In this document: positions 1 through 6,753 of the stretch, piece after piece
Layout: each line of letters starts with the position of its first letter
Position numbering within the stretch: the first letter of the stretch is position 1
DNA from: Xanthomonas translucens pv. translucens DSM 18974
GTDB taxonomy: Bacteria > Pseudomonadota > Gammaproteobacteria > Xanthomonadales > Xanthomonadaceae
Assembly (NCBI RefSeq): GCF_000331775.1
Contig: NZ_CAPJ01000464.1
Coordinates: forward strand, 1-18,213
Reading direction: 5' to 3'
DNA length: 18,213 nt
Translations under genes and position numbers: made by a program
Notes under the pieces: generated by a model
Told to the model about the DNA's origin: nothing
The model's database searches: none
The model's input: only the letters and a program-made list of their open reading frames with translations

Positions 1-333
1 CTGTTGCCGGTGCCGCTGCACCGCGCGCGGCTGCGCCAGCGCGGCTACGACCAGGCGCTGGAACTGGCGCGGCCGCTGGCGCGTGCGCTGGGCCTGCCGC
101 TGTGCGCCGGCCTGCAGCGCGTGCGCGCGACCACGCCGCAGTCCGAACTCGATGCGCAGGCGCGGCGCCGCAACCTGCGCCATGCGTTCGCGGTGCAGGC
201 GCCGCTGCCGGCGCACGTGGCGCTGATCGACGACGTGATGACCACAGGCGCGACCCTGCATGCCGCGGCACGGGCACTGCGCCGTGCCGGCGTGGCGCGG
301 GTCGATGCCTGGGTGGTGGCGCGGGTGCCGTGA
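1..333 (+). CDS. comF: ComF family phosphoribosyltransferase-like protein, C-terminal part (5' truncated by window)
   Basis: The reading frame is open from base 1 to TGA at 331-333 and gives the last 110 residues. It begins LLPVPLHRARLRQRGYDQA, the conserved ComF segment (PVPLh..R...RGfNQ). Near the C-terminus it has VALIDDVMTTGATL, the PRPP-binding loop of type I phosphoribosyltransferases (two acidic residues followed by TTGAT). ComF proteins take part in natural DNA uptake; the family role is a cytoplasmic function after DNA entry, and the substrate is not settled. Family length is about 240 aa, so roughly half is missing to the left, including any N-terminal zinc-finger part. The visible part is intact, with no frameshift. 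Confidence in the family is high; function in this organism is inferred. Confidence 0.93.
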   Translation: MLPVPLHRARLRQRGYDQALELARPLARALGLPLCAGLQRVRATTPQSELDAQARRRNLRHAFAVQAPLPAHVALIDDVMTTGATLHAAARALRRAGVARVDAWVVARVP

Positions 334-630
334 GCGCGCCGCATGGCACGGCGCGCGCGCCATGGCGGTGCGCGTTGCGTACGCCACTGCAGAGGCGTCG
401 CCGGCGTCTGCCCATGCCGGGAATACGAGCCCAATGCGTTTGCCATCGGACGCATGCGGGGAGCAGATGCGGATATGCGGCGGACCAAGCGCATGGGTCG
501 CGGGCAGGCGCGATCGCATGCGCTGGCGGGCCATGCATGCACCGCCCTGCCGGCGCATGCTGCGCGCGCGTAAGCAGACGCCAGCGGCGTTCTTCTATGA
601 TGTGGGTCAACGAACTACATGGAGATGGCG
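334..630. other. Intergenic region between comF and the SecD-like gene
   Basis: No convincing gene is seen. Short ORFs here have arginine/alanine-rich shadow composition and no ribosome binding site. The only notable texture is four copies of the palindrome GCATGC (452-457, 516-521, 535-540, 555-560) within about 110 bases. The promoter of the downstream gene should lie here but no clear -35/-10 pair was recognised. Confidence 0.5.
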
Positions 631-1170
631 ATGCGCTGGATGGCTTGGACAGTGACCATGGCGTTGTACGTGTTCGGTGCGACCGGCTGCGGGATCGACA
701 AGGCGCCGGACAGCGCCGGAGCGAGCGCGGTGAAGGCCAGGATCGAATGGCGCCTGGCCAGCAATGCGCCGCGCGCCGGCTATGCCGAGGCCGCGTACCA
801 GGGACGGCCGGTGTATCTGGCGCCGCAGCAACTGTTGGCCGTCGATGGCGCCGCCACAGTGACGCGCGTGGACGGCGACGATGGTAAGCCGGCACTCGAT
901 CTGCGTTTCCCTGGGCACGACGATCGCCTGACCAGGACGACGGAGCAGAACATCGGCAAGCCGATCGCGCTGCTGGCCGACGGTCAGGTGCTCACCGTGG
1001 CGACGGTCGCCGCTCCCCGGCGACAGACTGCGGATCAGCGGTCTGCAGGATGTGCAGGAACAGCAGCGGGTGTTTGCGCTGCTGACGCATGCGCCGACGA
1101 CGGACGGGACGCGTTAGCGCTGGTTGGCGCGATCGGCAGGGGTGGCGTTTTCACAAGTCATCGCGGCTGA
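631..1170 (+). CDS. Putative lipoprotein with SecD/SecDF P1-head-like domain, apparently frameshifted near 1015-1018
   Basis: The start at 631 is chosen because GGAG (621-624) lies 6 bases upstream; in-frame ATGs at 619 and 625 are alternatives. The N-terminus MRWMAWTVTMALYVFGATGC is a short hydrophobic signal ending in a weak lipobox (ATG-C). The body resembles the SecDF P1 head subdomain: a GRPVYLAPQQLL strand, DGKPALDLRF, then EQNIGKPIALLADGQVL, matching SecD's 'tr.NiGk.iai.ldG.v.saP.i'. At the CCCC run (1015-1018) the frame should shift: after dropping one C, frame 2 continues GDRLRISGLQDVQEQQRVFALL and stops at TAG 1115-1117, as SecD does ('isG.ftveeA..la.lLr'). The literal frame instead runs 50 unrelated residues and ends inside a REP repeat. 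It is therefore either a broken gene or a sequencing error. It is far too short to be SecD itself; its function is unknown. Confidence 0.7.
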   Translation: MRWMAWTVTMALYVFGATGCGIDKAPDSAGASAVKARIEWRLASNAPRAGYAEAAYQGRPVYLAPQQLLAVDGAATVTRVDGDDGKPALDLRFPGHDDRLTRTTEQNIGKPIALLADGQVLTVATVAAPRRQTADQRSAGCAGTAAGVCAADACADDGRDALALVGAIGRGGVFTSHRG

Positions 1171-1184
1171 AGCCGCTCCTGCAG
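1158..1184 (-). repeat. REP-like palindromic element, copy 1 (minus orientation)
   Basis: Read on the minus strand it has the head TGCAGGA followed by a perfect 5-bp stem GCGGC/GCCGC (1163-1167 with 1172-1176) around a TGAA loop. The pattern of a GTAGGAG-type head plus a short GC stem with TTCA in the loop is the classical REP form seen in xanthomonads and pseudomonads. It lies between two convergent genes, the usual place for such elements. Confidence 0.75.
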
Positions 1185-1199
1185 GATTCGATCGACGGT

Positions 1200-1229
1200 T
1201 TTGTAGGAGGGACTTCAGTCCCGACGCTT
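1200..1229 (+). repeat. REP-like palindromic element, copy 2 (plus orientation)
   Basis: GTAGGAG at 1203-1209 is followed by the stem GGGAC/GTCCC (1209-1213 with 1218-1222) around a TTCA loop, then a CGACGC tail. It is inverted relative to the copy at 1158-1184 and separated by about 15 bases, so the two form a REP doublet (BIME-like). Stem bases differ from copy 1 but pairing is kept, as expected of REP stems under structural constraint. Confidence 0.75.
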
Positions 1230-1351
1230 TACCGGCAACGCCCGGACCAGGCGCGCCTTGCGCGGCATTGCCGCCAGCGGCAGAGGACACCGATTGGCCT
1301 GGCGATGTGTGCTCGGGCGCAGCGGCCAGTGCGTGGCGTCCTGGTTCGGGC

Positions 1352-2254
1352 CTAGCCCGCGCGCAGCGCCAACGCCGCGGCGATGCCGGCGAAGATCGCC
1401 AGGCCGACCCAGTTGTTGTGCAGGAAGGCGCGGAAGCAGGGCGCGCGTTCGCGGGTTCGCGCGATGCGGAATTCGTAGGCGACCAGCAGCGCGGCCACGC
1501 CCAGGCCCACCCAGTACCAGAGCCCCAGCGCGCTGTGGCTGCCGACCAAGCCCAGCGCGACGAACATCAGCGCATACAGGATGCCCTGCGCGACCAGGTC
1601 CAGGTCGCCGAACAGGATCGCGGTGGACTTGGAGCCGGCGCGCAGGTCGTCCTCACGGTCGACCATCGCGTACCAGGTGTCGTAGGCGGTGGCCCACAGG
1701 ATGTTGGCCGCGTACAGCAGCCAGCCCAGTGCCGGCACCTTGCCGCCGATCGCAGCGAACGCCATCGGGATGCCCCAGCCGAAGGCCATGCCCAGATAGA
1801 CCTGCGGCAGGTAGGTGTAGCGCTTCAGGTAGGGATAGCTGGCGGCCAGGAACAGGCCGACCACGCTCAGGCCGATGGTCAGCGGATTCATCGTCAGCAC
1901 CAGCGCGAAGGCGACAAGCATCAGCAGCGCGAACACCGCCAGCGCCTCGCGTCCGCCGACCGCGCCGGTGGCCAGTGGCCGGCTGCGGGTGCGCTCGACC
2001 TGCGGGTCCAGCCAGCGGTCGGCGTAGTCGTTGATCACGCAGCCGGCCGAGCGGGTCAGCCAGACCCCGGCGGTGAACACGAACAGCGTCCACAGCGGCG
2101 GCATCCCGTCGGCGGCTAGCCACAGCGCCCACCAGGTCGGCCACAGCAACAGCAGTACGCCGATCGGACGGTCGCCGCGCAGCAGTTTCCAGTACTGGCC
2201 CAGGCGCGCGCGCGGCGGCAGCGCGGCGGGCGTTTCGTAGCGTTCGTAACCCAT
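1352..2254 (-). CDS. ubiA: 4-hydroxybenzoate polyprenyltransferase UbiA
   Basis: A 300-aa integral membrane protein of the family's usual length. It transfers a polyprenyl chain from polyprenyl diphosphate to 4-hydroxybenzoate, the second step of ubiquinone synthesis, in the inner membrane. The first Asp-rich motif NDYADRWLD is at residues 75-83 and the second, [12 protein letters not shown], at 192-203; these bind Mg-diphosphate. Between and after them are about eight to nine hydrophobic segments (for example [16 protein letters not shown], 31-46). The start at 2254 ([15 protein letters not shown]) is chosen because homology begins shortly after it; the longer open frame upstream is low-complexity Arg/Pro sequence overlapping hairpins. 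The gene stands alone, converging on the SecD-like gene across the REP doublet. No lesions are seen. Confidence 0.96.
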   Translation of the reverse strand: MGYERYETPAALPPRARLGQYWKLLRGDRPIGVLLLLWPTWWALWLAADGMPPLWTLFVFTAGVWLTRSAGCVINDYADRWLDPQVERTRSRPLATGAVGGREALAVFALLMLVAFALVLTMNPLTIGLSVVGLFLAASYPYLKRYTYLPQVYLGMAFGWGIPMAFAAIGGKVPALGWLLYAANILWATAYDTWYAMVDREDDLRAGSKSTAILFGDLDLVAQGILYALMFVALGLVGSHSALGLWYWVGLGVAALLVAYEFRIARTRERAPCFRAFLHNNWVGLAIFAGIAAALALRAG

Positions 2255-2269
2255 CGCGCAAGGGTAGCA

Positions 2270-2285
2270 GCCGGGCCTGCCCGGC
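2270..2285. other. Hairpin 1 upstream of ubiA (7-bp stem)
   Basis: GCCGGGC (2270-2276) and GCCCGGC (2279-2285) form a perfect 7-bp stem with a 2-base spacer, only 16 bases upstream of the ubiA start. In a ubiA leader transcript it would sit over the ribosome binding site region. Its role is not established. Confidence 0.5.
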
Positions 2286-2301
2286 GGCAGCAAGGTGCCG
2301 C

Positions 2302-2343
2302 CCGCGACTGCCGCAAGCAGCTTGCGTCTGTGCGCAGTCGCGG
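2302..2343. other. Hairpin 2 upstream of ubiA (nested 10-bp plus 6-bp stems)
   Basis: CCGCGACTGC (2302-2311) pairs perfectly with GCAGTCGCGG (2334-2343). Directly inside, CGCAAG (2312-2317) pairs with CTTGCG (2321-2326) around a CAG loop. A 7-base bulge (2327-2333) lies on one side only. No T-run follows on either strand. Confidence 0.6.
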
Positions 2344-2405
2344 CGAACCAGGCGCGCGAACCGTGAAACGCATCGGGTGCGTGGCGGCTGAACCCTGGCC
2401 GGCCT

Positions 2406-2452
2406 CGCGCAAGCCGCCCCGGCGGCGACCCGCCGCCGGGGCGGCTTGCGCG
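2406..2452. other. Very strong hairpin: 22-bp perfect stem with 3-base loop
   Basis: The arm at 2406-2427 is the exact reverse complement of 2431-2452, with ACC (2428-2430) as the loop. Nearly all pairs are G-C. It lies between the divergent ubiA and tRNA-Arg genes, so it is not at the 3' end of any annotated gene, and neither side has a T-run, so an ordinary intrinsic terminator is not supported. It may be a repeat element, a site-specific DNA structure, or an insulator. Confidence 0.7.
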
Positions 2453-2525
2453 CCCTGGCGAATGTCGGGGCCGGTCGCTGCGGCATGCGATCGGCATGGG
2501 GCAGACGCGGCGCGCCGTTTGCCGT

Positions 2526-2531
2526 TAGAAT
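2526..2531 (+). promoter_or_regulatory. Candidate -10 element of the tRNA-Arg promoter
   Basis: TAGAAT (five of six matches to TATAAT) ends 11 bases before the tRNA. The bases that follow (GCGCGTCCG) form a GC-rich discriminator typical of stable-RNA promoters under stringent control. No good -35 is visible 16-18 bases upstream. Confidence 0.45.
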
Positions 2532-2542
2532 GCGCGTCCGTT

Positions 2543-2619
2543 GCGCCCGTAGCTCAGCCGGATAGAGTAGTGGCTTCCGAAGCCATTGGTCGGGGGTTCG
2601 AATCCCTCCGGGCGCACCA
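2543..2619 (+). tRNA. tRNA-Arg (anticodon CCG)
   Basis: A complete cloverleaf can be drawn. Acceptor stem GCGCCCG (2543-2549) pairs with CGGGCGC (2609-2615), then discriminator A and an encoded CCA (2617-2619). The D arm has GCTC/GAGT (2552-2555 with 2565-2568). The anticodon stem is GTGGC/GCCAT around loop TTCCGAA, placing anticodon CCG at 2577-2579, which reads CGG arginine codons. The T arm contains GGTTCGAATCC. Length is 77 nt. No second copy of its 3' end was noticed in the window, so there is no sign of an integrated island at this tRNA. Confidence 0.97.
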
Positions 2620-2813
2620 CATCATTCCCAGCCTGCATGGCCTCTTCGACCGCGAAACCTGCCGGTGGTGGACACCGCCTTCGGCGCTGCGGCGAGCGAT
2701 GGCCTTTGCCGTATGACGGCAGTGCTCGGGATGCCGCGCTGGAACCCTCGGCGTTGAATGGCCGGCGCGTCCCACGTGTCTTACCATGCGCGCCGCATCA
2801 TCTTCCATCGTGC

Positions 2814-3002
2814 ATGAAATTCCTTGCGCCGCTGGCCTGCATCGCCTTCGGCGTTGCGGCGACCGGCGCCCTCGGGCGCGTGACGCCGCCGCCGCTCCCT
2901 GGGATGCCGCTCTGGATTTCGTTGGGCTGCATTGCCAGCGCGTGCAGCGCGCACAACACTGCGGCCTGCGTCGTGCCGGCGCCGCCGCTGGAACGCGCGT
3001 GA
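2814..3002 (+). CDS. Possible small secreted protein (62 aa), unrecognised
   Basis: This short frame begins MKFLAPLACIAFGVAATGALG, which looks like a signal peptide (one Lys, a hydrophobic core, small residues before a possible cleavage site). It continues with a Pro-rich stretch (TPPPLPGMP) and four cysteines. Third positions are G/C-rich, as in real genes here. Against it: no good Shine-Dalgarno lies upstream of the ATG, it is very short, and no family is recognised. The rest of the region from 2620 to 3132 holds nothing else recognisable apart from a small hairpin TGCCGT/ACGGCA (2707-2721). Confidence 0.3.
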   Translation: MKFLAPLACIAFGVAATGALGRVTPPPLPGMPLWISLGCIASACSAHNTAACVVPAPPLERA

Positions 3003-3132
3003 CCGCGTTTTCTGCGCTCGCGGCGCTCCAGTGCGGGGCAACTCTCTGGCCTCCTCTCCGCTGCCGTGTCAGCGAGGTCGCCATGAATGGCGTGGCGCGG
3101 GCTCCGTTGCGGTGCCTTGCCGGAGGCTGCCG

Positions 3133-3966
3133 GTGATCGGTCCGCGGACCCCGCTCGGCAAGCCTGCGGTCCACTTGCTGGGCGACGACGATGCGTTGGC
3201 CTACCTGCGGATGGGCGATGGCGTGCCGGTGGTGCTGGTGCACGGCGCGCTGTGCGACTACCGCTATTGGGCGCCGCAACTGCGCGGCCTGTGCAAGCGC
3301 TTCGCGGTCGCCGCGCTGAGCCTGGGCCAGTATTTCCCGCAGTTGCCATCGTCGCTGCGGCATTCCTTCGGCTGGCGTTGGCATGCGCAGCAGGTCGCCG
3401 GGTTCCTCGCCAGCTACGGACAACCGGTGCATCTGGTCGGTCATTCGCGTGGCGCCGCGGTGGCCTGGCAGGCCGCGCTGCAGCGGCCTGCCGCGATCGC
3501 CAGCCTGAGCCTGTTCGACCCGGGCGGGCCGCAGCCGCAGGGCCTGCCCGAGGACGTGCTGTCGATCCGCGCGCGGGCGATCGCCTTGCTGGGCGAGGGC
3601 CAGGTCGAGGCCGGCCTGGAATGTTTCGTCGATTCGGTCAGCCAGCCGGGCGCCTGGGCGCGCAGCAGCGCGTCGTTCCGGCAGATGGTGCGCGACAACG
3701 CGCAGACCCTGGCGCCGCAGATCGGCGATGCGCTGCCGGCCTACGGCCGCGAGCAGGCTGCGGGCCTTGCGGTACCGGTACTGCTGGTCAGCGGCGAACT
3801 GAGCCCGGCGCAGTACCGCGACAATGCTTCCGCGCTGGCCGAGTGGTTGCCCGATGCGCGCCACCACGTGCTCGCTGGTGCCTCGCACGGCATGACCTTC
3901 ACCCATGCGCGGCGCTGCAATGCGCTGATCGCCGAGGCAGTCGCCGCCGCCTGCAGGCTGGACTGA
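3133..3966 (+). CDS. Alpha/beta hydrolase
   Basis: A 277-aa single-domain alpha/beta-hydrolase-fold protein, probably cytoplasmic because it has no signal peptide. The oxyanion-hole motif VVLVHGAL is at residues 33-40, the nucleophile elbow GHSRG at 103-107 (Ser105), and a C-terminal GASHGMTF with the likely catalytic His252. The acidic residue is probably in the stretch after LLVSGELSP (around 218-230), but I cannot fix which one. The GTG start at 3133 is chosen because GGAGG (3122-3126) lies six bases upstream; the longer open frame upstream is Arg-rich and non-homologous. The substrate is unknown: members include esterases, haloperoxidase-like enzymes and C-C hydrolases. It stands alone, with 403 bases before the next gene. 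Confidence 0.88.
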   Translation: MIGPRTPLGKPAVHLLGDDDALAYLRMGDGVPVVLVHGALCDYRYWAPQLRGLCKRFAVAALSLGQYFPQLPSSLRHSFGWRWHAQQVAGFLASYGQPVHLVGHSRGAAVAWQAALQRPAAIASLSLFDPGGPQPQGLPEDVLSIRARAIALLGEGQVEAGLECFVDSVSQPGAWARSSASFRQMVRDNAQTLAPQIGDALPAYGREQAAGLAVPVLLVSGELSPAQYRDNASALAEWLPDARHHVLAGASHGMTFTHARRCNALIAEAVAAACRLD

Positions 3967-4369
3967 AAGCGCTGCGCAGGGCGACGCTGCGGCGTGGAAC
4001 AGTCGCGCCGGACGATTATCTAGACAAGAACTGTGATCTGGTGAACCATTATCTGGCCGCGTGCGCCGATACGCAGGCACGGCTCCGCTGTTGAAATGCA
4101 GCGAGTTTTGCGCAGAGTTCTGTGGTGGCTGTCAGATAACGGTTATATATCGCGCCTCGCGCCTCTCCGAGTGTTGCATTACGCACTGTCGCAATGAGAT
4201 TGCGGTTACAGATGTGAATTATTTCAAAATGAAGCATTGACAGCCACGACCGGCGGGATGAGGTTTGAATCGAACGCGATATCGCCTCTGTTGCACCGGC
4301 CGTCATCGCGTTCCACGCAATCGCAGCCGCGGTTGCCACTCCGTCAAAAAACAATCAGGGGGTTCTTCC
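3967..4369. promoter_or_regulatory. Intergenic region and probable promoter/leader of the tandem lipocalin-like genes
   Basis: No gene is seen. From about 4080 to 4240 the DNA becomes clearly more AT-rich than its surroundings, as promoter DNA often is in high-GC genomes. It holds an 11-base dyad ATAAC-G-GTTAT (4136-4146) overlapping TTATATAT, and a perfect hairpin CGCAAT/ATTGCG around GAG (4190-4204). TTGACA at 4237-4242 is a perfect -35 hexamer, but 17 bases downstream only a poor -10 (GAGGTT) is seen. AGGGGG at 4357-4362 is the ribosome binding site of the next gene. Confidence 0.45.
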
Positions 4370-5458
4370 GTGAAAATCATCCGGATGCACAAGCTCGTGC
4401 ATGCGCTAGCGATCTCTGTCTTTGCGTTTCCTGTCGCGATGCTTGCATCCGATGCGATGGCGCAGGCAATAGGGACGTTTCCGCCAATCGAAACCGGTAT
4501 TACGCTTCCGCACGACGAAGCGGCGCATCGTCAGCCCGCCGAATGGTGGTACATGACCGGGTTTCTGGATGGGACCGATCCGTCCGGTGGAAAGCATTCC
4601 TACGCCTACGAAATGGTTGTCTTCCAGATCGTCGGCATTGCCAATACGCAGCCGGTCTACGATGCGCACTTCGCGATCTCGGACCTGGATCGCGGCGACT
4701 TCCGCTTCAAAAAGCAGGTGATCGTCGGGCCGTTGACCAATTCGACCGACCGCTTCGATCTGGATGTCGCCGGTTTCCAGATGGGCGGGTCGATGGGCAC
4801 GTACTACGCGAAGGCCTCGCCGCCAGATCTGGACTATGCGATTGATCTCGCCACGCAGGCATTGCAAAAGCCGACGTTGAACGGGACCAATGGTGTGGAA
4901 ACCTATGGCGGATTCATCTCGCCGTATTATTCCTTCAACGTCAACGCAACCAGCGGCACGGTGTGGGACCACGGCGTGCCGGTCAAGGTCACCGGAACCT
5001 CCTGGTACGACCACGAATGGGCCAACGGCATTCCTGGGGACGCCAACAGCGGATGGACCTGGTTCGGCGTTTCGCTGGACGACAACAGCCAATACAACAT
5101 CAGTTTCTTCATGAAAGGCGACGGCACGGTAGATCAGGCGCTTGCCGTCAAGACCGCCGACGGTCGCTACACGCCGATCGCTCCCGACGCCATCAAGCTC
5201 GAACGTATCGGCAGCTGGAAGAGTCCCAATACAGGCTACGAGTATCCGGCGCAGTGGAAGGTCACCTTGCCGGACGGCGCGATCACCATCACTCCGATGC
5301 TGCAGAACGCCGAGCTGTATGCGCCGGCCACGCAGAAGTTCTATTTCGAGGGTCCTGCCACGGTGGTGGGCACCTTGGCCGGAAAATCGATTACCGGCAA
5401 GGCGTTCGCAGAAATGAATCCGTGGGGCGTGGATTGGGGTGCACGCGTTCTGCCTTGA
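4370..5458 (+). CDS. Secreted CrtC/AttH-type lipocalin-like protein, paralogue 1
   Basis: A 362-aa protein. The GTG at 4370 is chosen for its ribosome binding site AGGGGG seven bases upstream; an in-frame ATG at 4385 is an alternative. A signal peptide is clear: basic start, hydrophobic core (LVHALAISVFAFPVAMLA), cleavage near AMAQA (about 29-33), so export to the periplasm or beyond is likely. Family hallmarks of the carotenoid 1,2-hydratase (CrtC)/AttH lipocalin-like fold follow: EWWYMTGFL (58-66), YAYEMVVFQ, HFAISD (100-105), GTSWYDHEW (209-217) and a GWTWFGVSLDD strand. CrtC hydrates carotenoids, but most bacterial relatives have no known reaction and no other carotenoid gene is present here, so a lipid or secondary-metabolite substrate is equally possible. 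The gene is followed after 55 bases by a homologue, very likely in one operon. Confidence 0.85.
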   Translation: MKIIRMHKLVHALAISVFAFPVAMLASDAMAQAIGTFPPIETGITLPHDEAAHRQPAEWWYMTGFLDGTDPSGGKHSYAYEMVVFQIVGIANTQPVYDAHFAISDLDRGDFRFKKQVIVGPLTNSTDRFDLDVAGFQMGGSMGTYYAKASPPDLDYAIDLATQALQKPTLNGTNGVETYGGFISPYYSFNVNATSGTVWDHGVPVKVTGTSWYDHEWANGIPGDANSGWTWFGVSLDDNSQYNISFFMKGDGTVDQALAVKTADGRYTPIAPDAIKLERIGSWKSPNTGYEYPAQWKVTLPDGAITITPMLQNAELYAPATQKFYFEGPATVVGTLAGKSITGKAFAEMNPWGVDWGARVLP

Positions 5459-5513
5459 AGTCACACATCGCATCCAACCAGCACGACATCCATCATCATC
5501 TCAAGGGGGCAAA

Positions 5514-6611
5514 ATGAGTATCTCGACAGCACCGTCAGGGCGCTTTGGTGGCTGGCTCGCCGCCGCCATGGTCATCGCGTGCGGGTTCTCGTCCGCACCC
5601 GCGGTTGCGCAAGTTTTCGAACAACCCGCACCGGTACAATTGCCGCGCGATGAAGGTCCGCACCACAGTCAGTTGGAATGGTGGTATTTCGTCGGCCATC
5701 TGTACGGCGTCGATCCCAGTGGCGCCAAGCGCGAATTCGGGTACGAGGTCACCGTGTTCCAATTGTGGCCGATCGGGTCCGGGCCTGCCACCTATTCCTG
5801 GCATTTCGCGGTCACCGACGTGAACAACAAGCTGCACAAGGTGGAGGAGCGCGTCGTCTCCGATCAGATCCCGGATCAGAAGGGCGGTTTCAAATTCACC
5901 AACCAGGATTGGTCGATCAGCGGGTCGCAGCAGAATTACGCGATCAAGGGTGCCCTCGGCGATGGGCGCTTTGCAATCGACCTCAAGACCAGCAGCGACA
6001 TGCCCTTCGTCCTTCATAACGGCAACGGCGTGGTGGATTATCGGCCCATCGCCAAGACCTCGGCCTATTATTCTTCCACTGCGCTGGATACGGAAGGGAC
6101 GGTCTACGACAACGGCGTCCCGATCAAGATCATCGGCACCTCGTGGCAGGACCGACAGTGGTTCGTGAAAAGCATGGCATTCGATGAAAACGGATCTCTG
6201 TTGGGCGGCGGCTGGAACTGGTTCGCCATCCAGCTCGATGACGATACGCAGTACATGCTTTACTACCTGCAGGATCCGAACACCGGTGCCATTATCAACA
6301 AGTTCGGCACGCGCGTGTCCAAGGGCGTGGCGACGGCGGTGGCCGGCAGCCAGATGGATCTGAAGGCGCTTTCGACCTGGACCAGTCCCAATTCCGGCTA
6401 CACCTACGCGTCGAAGTGGAACGTGATCCTGCCGGAAGGATCGCTGACCATCACCCCGTTGGTCGACGATCAGGAGATGCTGTGGAGCGGCCACCGCACC
6501 TACTGGGAAGGATCGTCGCAGGTGGTCGGCACCCTCAACGGCAATGACGTGACCGGCCGAAGCTACGTCGAAGTCAACCCGTGGAGGCAGCCGTACACCT
6601 CGCTTCCCTGA
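5514..6611 (+). CDS. Secreted CrtC/AttH-type lipocalin-like protein, paralogue 2
   Basis: A 365-aa homologue of the preceding gene. The ATG at 5514 has a strong ribosome binding site AAGGGGG (5503-5509); an upstream in-frame extension overlaps the previous gene and is rejected. The signal peptide is WLAAAMVIACGFSSAPAVA, with cleavage near residue 32. Shared motifs: LPRDEGPH, EWWYFVGHLYG (55-65), FGYEVTVFQ, SWHFAVTD (95-102), GTSWQDRQW (208-216) and GWNWFAIQLDD. The two copies align over their whole length but are well diverged, so the duplication is old. In the DHEW segment of copy 1 this copy has DRQW: the Asp is kept but the Glu is replaced by Gln, suggesting different substrates or loss of activity in one copy. 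It ends at a hairpin and converges on comM. Confidence 0.85.
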   Translation: MSISTAPSGRFGGWLAAAMVIACGFSSAPAVAQVFEQPAPVQLPRDEGPHHSQLEWWYFVGHLYGVDPSGAKREFGYEVTVFQLWPIGSGPATYSWHFAVTDVNNKLHKVEERVVSDQIPDQKGGFKFTNQDWSISGSQQNYAIKGALGDGRFAIDLKTSSDMPFVLHNGNGVVDYRPIAKTSAYYSSTALDTEGTVYDNGVPIKIIGTSWQDRQWFVKSMAFDENGSLLGGGWNWFAIQLDDDTQYMLYYLQDPNTGAIINKFGTRVSKGVATAVAGSQMDLKALSTWTSPNSGYTYASKWNVILPEGSLTITPLVDDQEMLWSGHRTYWEGSSQVVGTLNGNDVTGRSYVEVNPWRQPYTSLP

Positions 6612-6631
6612 AAAATGCAGCATGGCGACCT

Positions 6632-6663
6632 CTGGTCCAGGCGGAGACGTTCGCCTGGGCCAG
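6632..6663. terminator. Hairpin between convergent genes, candidate bidirectional terminator
   Basis: CTGGTCCAGGCG (6632-6643) pairs with CGCCTGGGCCAG (6652-6663): 12 pairs including one G-U, with an 8-base loop. GCGA (6625-6628) and TCGC (6664-6667) can extend it outward past a small bulge. It lies 20 bases after the stop of the upstream gene and 90 bases beyond the comM stop on the other strand. There is no good T-run on the plus strand; on the minus strand TTTTT appears only about 20 bases later. Position supports a terminator; sequence only partly does. Confidence 0.5.
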
Positions 6664-6753
6664 TCGCGTTTGTGGCACCGGCGATAGGCGGTGTCGGGCC
6701 GGCGGCCGCCTGGCCGGCGTTGGCGGGATTGCCTGCCCGGTGCAGTTGCGCAG

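Noticed and set aside
2543..2640. tRNA-Arg as an integration site of a genomic island
   Set aside because: No repeated copy of the tRNA 3' end, integrase or other mobility gene is seen in the window.
2932..3132. Longer N-terminus for the alpha/beta hydrolase
   Set aside because: Arg/Pro-rich non-homologous sequence; GTG 3133 with GGAGG six bases upstream is the better start.
2554..4080. Minus-strand open frame of 508 codons
   Set aside because: It runs antisense through the tRNA and the hydrolase, which have clear motifs on the plus strand.
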